Shown piece after piece: positions 4,181 to 7,591 of a stretch of 7,591 nt of DNA. The translations under genes and the position numbers were made by a program. Source of the stretch: DASCNA01 sp036011305 (GTDB lineage: Bacteria; Verrucomicrobiota; Lentisphaeria; Victivallales; GWF2-38-69); NCBI GenBank assembly GCA_036011305.1, contig DASCNA010000038.1, positions 1 through 7,591 on the forward strand. Reading direction: 5' to 3'. Every line of letters begins with the position of its first letter. Position 1 is the first letter of the stretch. Under the pieces are notes generated by a model. It made no database searches, was not told the DNA's origin, and worked only from the letters and a program-made list of their open reading frames with translations.

Positions 4181-4516
4181 CTAAATTTTAAATTTTCTAT
4201 AATCTAAGGTAATAGAAACAATTAAGCTGATAACAGATATAATGATTGCTATTAGGTTCCAGTAAATAAAACCTAAAATAATGGTTAAAATTGAAAGTAC
4301 CAAAAGCCAACCTGCTGAAGCAGGTCCTTCTTGCCTTGCAAAAGATGATACTAGCTCTATTCCATGTTCTTTCCAACTTAGATGAATTATTTTACACCAT
4401 ATTGTCATAATAATTAAAGTTGATGGTAAGTAATATTGCCAAGTATTGATTTTTAAAAAATACAGTATTAAAAATATTACTCCTGTGATAGCAAAAGAAC
4501 AGAAAGTAGTAATCAT
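4181..4516 (-). CDS. Four-span membrane protein, 111 aa
   Basis: I do not recognise the family. Hydrophobic segments lie at about 3-21, 27-45, 68-86 and 88-104. A hydrophilic loop (about 46-67, LSWKEHGIELVSSFARQEGP) lies between the second and third, and the short C-terminal tail is basic (DYRKFKI). It is probably an inner-membrane protein. The start at 4516 is well supported: AGGAG lies 7 bases upstream, and a strong promoter lies at 4597-4625. A 15-codon open frame (ATG TTA TGG and onward) ends in TAATG, overlapping this start by one base; it could be a coupled leader peptide but may be chance. The gene is first in an operon with the HEPN-like gene, whose own N-terminus is membrane-bound, so the two proteins may form a complex. 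Partner or immunity function is inference. Confidence 0.7.
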   Translation of the reverse strand: MITTFCSFAITGVIFLILYFLKINTWQYYLPSTLIIMTIWCKIIHLSWKEHGIELVSSFARQEGPASAGWLLVLSILTIILGFIYWNLIAIIISVISLIVSITLDYRKFKI

Positions 4517-4596
4517 TATTGTCTCCTATTTATTAATTTATACAATTTTCTTATCCATAACATTTTAACTTACATACAGGTATGAAGACCTTTTAA

Positions 4597-4625
4597 ATTG
4601 TATCAGCTTTAGCGTCGCATAACAA
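4597..4625 (-). promoter_or_regulatory. Promoter of the membrane/HEPN operon
   Basis: On the minus strand TTGTTA (4620-4625) and TACAAT (4597-4602) are separated by 17 bases, a near-consensus sigma-70 promoter. RNA would start near 4590 and carry a leader of about 75 bases to ATG 4516. It is one of the best promoter matches in the window, along with 1640-1668 and 3398-3426. Confidence 0.6.
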
Positions 4626-4630
4626 TCAAT

Positions 4631-4745
4631 ATGTTAAACTTGATTAAATTATATGCTAAATACCCTAATATAAAGTACTTAACATATATTAAAATGGTAG
4701 TATATCTAGGCTGTTTTTATGCTTTATGTTAAACTTTGTTTAATT
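4631..4745. repeat. ATGTTAAACTT repeats downstream of rep
   Basis: ATGTTAAACTTGATTAAATT (4631-4650) and ATGTTAAACTTTGTTTAATT (4726-4745) are direct repeats 95 bp apart, matching at about 17 of 20 positions. An inverted TTAACAT lies between them (4679-4685). They sit between the end of rep and the -35 of the membrane/HEPN operon, so they may be operator sites of that operon. No terminator hairpin for rep is evident here. Confidence 0.4.
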
Positions 4746-4778
4746 TATGAACAAATTTAGCAAATAGGGGCGAAAATA

Positions 4779-5702
4779 CTAAAATCCTAAATCAGGCTCC
4801 AGCCAGTTGAAAAAATTAAATATAAGAGTTTTTGAAATCATTTTTATGTTTAGAGTTTCTTTTTTAGCACTAAGTATTAATCCAGTTATATATTTGGTGT
4901 CTTCGGTAGATAGTGAGTCCTTTTTCTCTTGAAAATAAGTATATAAATCTTCTGAGAAATCTTTTAAGTTGCGAATATTAAAATATTCTTTAAGTCGTTT
5001 AGTTATATAAGTTTTCTCCCTCTGTCTAATATTAAGTTTTATATCTAAAGTAATCGAAACTATTTTTCTTCCCTGAGTGTTTTGTTCATATTCAAAATAG
5101 AGTTCTGATTTTTCTTTAAGTTCTTTATAGGCTGGTTGTATGACATAAGTTTTCATATCATTATATCTTGGATATTTTTTTTCTAGTAAAAACCATTTTC
5201 TTAAGGTTTCTACTTTTATTGTTCTATGTCCAATATTTTCATATTGTTTTATTAATTCATAAAATCTTACAGAATAAACCCCTGAAAATTCCTTTACATT
5301 TATCAGATCGTATTTTGTAAATCTTTCTTTAAGCTCTGTAAAATATGGAAAAATTTTCCAATGAAATCCTAATTCTAAAATTCCATTTTTAAGTTTTGTA
5401 TCTGTAATCATAGAAAAAGTTTCAAATTCTTTATTGTCTTTATTTACAAGGGCTACAACCTTTTCATTAAGTGCTTTACATGCATTTTTTATTTGAGTAA
5501 AATCCTTTTTAGTGTCAAGTCCTATTATGTCTTTCAGTTCTTTTTGAGTTGATTGTGTTTGATAAATTTTTCCTTTATCCACTTCTTTTCCTGCCAGTTT
5601 ATTGAACTTGTGGATACCAAGTAAAAGTAGCTTTTTTTCGGTAAGAGTGCACTTGTAGCACGCTTCAATAAAATTATTATGCATTCGTACAATCTTATTC
5701 AT
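4779..5702 (-). CDS. rep: Replication initiator, Rep_3/RepB family
   Basis: The 307-residue product fits the size and layout of Rep_3 initiators, which have two winged-helix domains and bind iterons to open the origin. The N-terminal stretch (residues 8-34, HNNFIEACYKCTLTEKKLLL) is the typical first helix region with the conserved asparagine and the L-T-E-K-LLL run. GVYSVRFYELIKQY (141-154) is the family hallmark between the domains. The second domain is seen in KYPRYNDMKTYVIQPAYKEL (176-195), then YFEYEQNTQGRKIVSITLDI (202-221). The start at 5702 has AAAGG about 10 bases upstream, and the sequence opens with the normal N-terminus. The gene is transcribed away from the iterons, whose first copy lies 76 bp before the start. 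Initiator binding there would control both replication and its own expression. It looks intact. Confidence 0.93.
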   Translation of the reverse strand: MNKIVRMHNNFIEACYKCTLTEKKLLLLGIHKFNKLAGKEVDKGKIYQTQSTQKELKDIIGLDTKKDFTQIKNACKALNEKVVALVNKDNKEFETFSMITDTKLKNGILELGFHWKIFPYFTELKERFTKYDLINVKEFSGVYSVRFYELIKQYENIGHRTIKVETLRKWFLLEKKYPRYNDMKTYVIQPAYKELKEKSELYFEYEQNTQGRKIVSITLDIKLNIRQREKTYITKRLKEYFNIRNLKDFSEDLYTYFQEKKDSLSTEDTKYITGLILSAKKETLNIKMISKTLIFNFFNWLEPDLGF

Positions 5703-5732
5703 CTTTCTTTACCTTTTATTAATTACATAGTA

Positions 5733-5760
5733 ATAATAATGACTTGGTTTGTGATATCAA
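5733..5760 (-). promoter_or_regulatory. Promoter of rep
   Basis: On the minus strand TTGATA (5755-5760) and TATTAT (5733-5738) are 16 bases apart, giving RNA starting near 5726 and a leader of about 25 bases. The -35 lies 17 bp from the first iteron, so initiator bound to the iterons could repress or affect this promoter. Confidence 0.5.
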
Positions 5761-5777
5761 TACTAAGTTCTAAAAAA

Positions 5778-5856
5778 ACTCGGTATTAGGTCGGGTATTA
5801 CTCGGTATTAGGTCGGGTATTACTCGGTATTAGGTCGGGTATTACTCGGTATTAGG
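5778..5856 (+). repeat. Iteron block 1 of the replication origin
   Basis: Three exact 22-bp tandem units (5778-5799, 5800-5821, 5822-5843) are followed by 13 bases of a fourth. The unit contains CTCGGTATTA and TCGGGTATTA, two near-identical half repeats about 11 bp (one helical turn) apart. Tandem 22-bp repeats upstream of a Rep_3 gene are the standard iterons that the initiator binds. Confidence 0.9.
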
Positions 5857-6002
5857 CACAGATTAGAGAATTAACAATTTAATTGTAATTCTCTATATAA
5901 ATTCAGGTAACTATGTAGCATGTGTAAATACCGAGTAATAAACTAGTTACAAACAATATTTAGTTATTATTTGTAGCTAGATAAAATAGTTATTTGTATC
6001 GC
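5857..6002. other. AT-rich origin core between the iteron blocks
   Basis: This gene-free, AT-rich stretch contains two inverted repeats: AGAGAATT/AATTCTCT (5865-5894) and CTAGTTACAAA/TTTGTAGCTAG with one mismatch (5943-5980). It also has one iteron core in reverse orientation, TACCGAGTAATA (5929-5940). Its position between iterons makes it a likely site of strand opening. I saw no clear DnaA box here. Confidence 0.5.
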
Positions 6003-6004
6003 AG

Positions 6005-6050
6005 GTCGGGTATTACTCGGTAATACAGGTCGGGTATTACTCGGTATTAC
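6005..6050 (+). repeat. Iteron block 2 of the replication origin
   Basis: GGTCGGGTATTACTCGGTA occurs at 6004-6022 and again at 6028-6046, so the period is 24 bp instead of the 22 bp of block 1. The second copy continues as TTAC. Together with block 1 and the inverted copy at 5929-5940, the 12-base core TATTACTCGGTA is present six times. Confidence 0.85.
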
Positions 6051-6059
6051 GTTCTATAA

Positions 6060-6230
6060 ATTATTGATATTCAGGTACATACAAACCCCTAAAGGTTTTA
6101 AAGATATTAAAATATTAAAACACGCGCATGTGTGCGTGAAAGAAAGCCCTTTTAGAACCTCTGAATCGCTTCACTTTTTCGAGAACCTAAAACCCCTTTA
6201 CCCCACCAATCTTTATTTAGTTTTAAAAAG
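6060..6230. other. Gene-free stretch next to the origin
   Basis: It has no supportable gene; a 64-codon plus-strand frame lacks a ribosome-binding site and family features. It holds a strong hairpin CACGCGCATGTGTGCGTG (6121-6138, with one G-T pair) and a short dyad AAACC/GGTTT (6083-6098). Neither is followed by a clear T-run. Confidence 0.4.
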
Positions 6231-6424
6231 GATACTCGGGAATACTTCCTCGCATTAGCGAAACGATATTCATCGTTCCTTAAACTCCGACCGTCGGGCA
6301 AGCCCTCGTCTACGTTAGAATTACTTTGAAAATCAAAAAACTAAAAATACGAACAATATCAAACTTGAAAATAAAATACTCGATATCGTTATTAGGGCAA
6401 AGGACACCTTTGCAATCCGTTTTT
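6231..6424 (-). repeat. Long inverted repeat, copy B
   Basis: On the minus strand this repeats copy A (1116-1337). The hairpin GCAAAGG/CCTTTGC is kept at 6397-6413 with a changed loop, as is the palindrome CGATATCG (6381-6388). The GC-richer block at 6231-6312 keeps CTTCCTCGCATTAGCGA and CCTTA, but the hairpin between them has a different stem, AACGAT-ATTC-ATCGTT (6262-6277). The minus-strand 89-codon frame at 6333-6602 is part of this repeat and is not called as a gene. Confidence 0.65.
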
Positions 6425-6611
6425 GTATAATTCGGTACAGAAATGGCAATAAAACAGCTTTAAGGATACATTCTAGCGATTTTAGGGTGGATTTAGCAAG
6501 ATGAGTAGCTCCGCTACGATTTTCCCGGAAGTTAGTTTCAGGTAATATCGCAAATAACATCAGAAAGTAATCTACATCTGTACTAAATATTGATGACTTC
6601 ACAAATGTTCA

Positions 6612-6678
6612 GTAATGTAGCGAACGGCTTTGCCGTCCTTAGAGCTCCGATCGTCGTCGTTTCACTCCTCATCTACGC
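6612..6678 (-). repeat. Structured repeat block, copy C
   Basis: This is a third, partial relative of the GC-richer ends of copies A and B: TAGCGA, then a hairpin ACGGC-TTT-GCCGT (6624-6636), then CCTTAGA, CTCCGATCGTCG, and CTCATCTACG at the end. Flanks and overall order match the other copies while the stem sequence is different. The rest of the long repeat is absent here. Confidence 0.6.
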
Positions 6679-6689
6679 AAAAAAACTAT

Positions 6690-7186
6690 TTTGACTACAA
6701 AAAGATTAATTCGATTAATCATAATACTCGCTAACATATCCCTATCAACGACTAACGATTCATTAACAAATAACAGGAATCTTAAGGGAAAAGAATTTCC
6801 CTACAGCTTACCCAATCTTTTTCTAAAAAACAGAATGAAAAATGACACCATAGAGCTAAGTTATAGGGGTTTGATCCATATAGCACCCATTTGTCAGTAT
6901 AGCTTTTCTTAATGATTAATAATAAATACTTTACAGATAAACAAAATACACTTCTAAAATATTTTAATATTTATAACATTTTTATTATAAATTATTTAGT
7001 TTTTTAGAAAAAGTGTAAAAAATATCAATTTGCTTCAAAAGCCAATCCTGACCTATAAAAGTATCAAAAAAACGTCCGTATTTCTTACTCCTTTATTTTT
7101 GTATTAAAAACCACTAAAAACCTATAAGATAATCCATTGAAAATAACTATCTAATAAAATACCTTAATAAATCTTCTTTTCTTATA
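6690..7186. other. Gene-free, AT-rich stretch
   Basis: About 500 bases with no gene I can support on either strand. A 73-codon plus-strand frame at 6691-6912 has no ribosome-binding site and no family features. The only structure seen is a 7-bp hairpin AGGGAAA-AGAA-TTTCCCT (6785-6802). Sequence around 6800-6905 is less AT-rich and may be a decayed gene or insertion-sequence end, but I cannot identify it. Confidence 0.4.
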
Positions 7187-7446
7187 GGCCTATGGGGAAC
7201 ATGCGTGTCACAAAGTGCAGAATCGTAAAAACTTCCTAGAATGAGAAATGTAGGAATTATTATAAAGTGTTTATTACCAAATGTTTCATTTTAATACGAG
7301 ATATGTGCATAAAAAGCTAGAAGTGAAATATATAAAGTGATAATAGGAAGTTTTTCTTTTAAAAATCTTATTCGTTTTTACCCAGTAATTAGCCTCAAAT
7401 CGTTGGTTGGTTCTGCCCTTTTTGACGTCTATGTTCCCCATAGGCC
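7187..7446. mobile_element. MITE-like inverted-repeat element, about 260 bp
   Basis: The left end GGCCTATGGGGAACAT (7187-7202) is matched perfectly, inverted, by ATGTTCCCCATAGGCC (7431-7446). Similarity continues inwards with mismatches: CACAAAGTGCAGAA on the left against CAAAAAGGGCAGAA on the right. Further in, AAAACTTCCTA (about 7229-7239) is mirrored near 7347. No transposase is encoded. The size and the long inverted ends suit a miniature inverted-repeat transposable element or a deleted insertion sequence. I see no certain target duplication and do not recognise the family. Confidence 0.55.
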
Positions 7447-7474
7447 CTATTGCATAGAGTTTAACATTGTCAAT

Positions 7475-7511
7475 TTTCGAGTTAGAAATTGCAATGTATA
7501 TTGCGCCCTTA
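7475..7511 (+). repeat. 37-bp direct repeat, copy 2
   Basis: Matches 958-994 at 34 of 37 positions in the same orientation, including the dyad GCAAT-GTAT-ATTGC (7491-7504). A further GTATATTGCGCTATT follows about 40 bp later (near 7545-7559). If the molecule is circular, the two full copies are about 1.1 kb apart across the junction and enclose the two small DNA-binding genes at 86-570. Confidence 0.55.
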
Positions 7512-7591
7512 TAAATTTCGGGATTTTGCCAACGAACGCAGTTTGTATATTGCGCTATTGATCACCAATAGATTTTTACATTTTCCGTGTC

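Noticed and set aside
5570..5625. DnaA-box-like TTATCCACT and TGTGGATAC
   Set aside because: Both are imperfect and lie inside the rep coding sequence, away from the iterons.
6064..6258. Plus-strand 64-codon frame
   Set aside because: It has no ribosome-binding site or family features, and its end runs into repeat copy B.
6333..6602. Minus-strand 89-codon open frame
   Set aside because: It is the copy B counterpart of the frame above. Only the repeated part is similar, there is no ribosome-binding site, and the N-terminal half has no protein-like pattern.
6691..6912. Plus-strand 73-codon frame
   Set aside because: No start signals, no recognisable domain and no conserved neighbour.
7337..7561. 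Plus-strand 74-codon frame
   Set aside because: It spans the end of the MITE-like element and the 37-bp repeat, so it is a chance frame across repeats.

Overview
The window is very AT-rich (GC about 30% or less by eye) and reads as an accessory plasmid, or most of one, from a low-GC bacterium. Three things point to a plasmid: a Rep_3-type initiator gene, an iteron origin just upstream of it, and several small DNA-binding proteins. No chromosomal housekeeping gene, rRNA or tRNA is visible. A 20-nt match to the Cas12a crRNA handle, with the same UGUU loop I recall for Francisella novicida, makes a Francisella-like gammaproteobacterium a reasonable guess. The host is inference only. I cannot tell whether the molecule closes at the window ends.

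Layout. 1-600: a small helix-turn-helix (HTH) gene (+) converges on a 57-residue ribbon-helix-helix gene (-) that has a promoter embedded in symmetric repeats. 600-1400: no convincing gene; repeats, palindromes, repeat copy A and a strong terminator. 1440-1690: two 22-bp tandem repeats, then one isolated Cas12a-type CRISPR repeat directly followed by a perfect hairpin where a spacer should be, then the promoter of a second small HTH gene (1692-2072, +). 2080-2620: a possible broken small gene (-), a cluster of CGTAACA boxes and a hairpin terminator. 2622-3332 (-): a DNA-binding protein with one membrane span and a coiled coil, behind an apparent autoregulated promoter. 3488-3577: a probable insertion-sequence end remnant. 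3673-4516 (-): a two-gene operon encoding a four-span membrane protein and a membrane-anchored HEPN-like protein. 4779-5702 (-): the replication initiator. 5733-6050: its promoter and the iteron origin. 6231-6678: repeat copies B and C. 6690-7186: nothing identifiable. 7187-7446: a MITE-like inverted-repeat element. 7475-7511: a second copy of the repeat at 958-994.

How it may work together. The initiator and iterons supply replication and copy control. The HTH-membrane-coiled-coil protein, the two small HTH proteins and the CGTAACA cluster are candidates for segregation, transfer or transcriptional control, but no ParA and no relaxase is present. The HEPN/membrane pair is a candidate toxin-type or phage-defence module. 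The most notable element is the solitary Cas12a repeat at 1508-1527. A plasmid carrying one repeat without cas genes, and with a self-complementary hairpin in place of a guide, fits an RNA decoy acting against (or borrowing) a host type V-A CRISPR system. Repeat copies A and B are inverted and flank the whole backbone, so recombination between them could invert about 5 kb.
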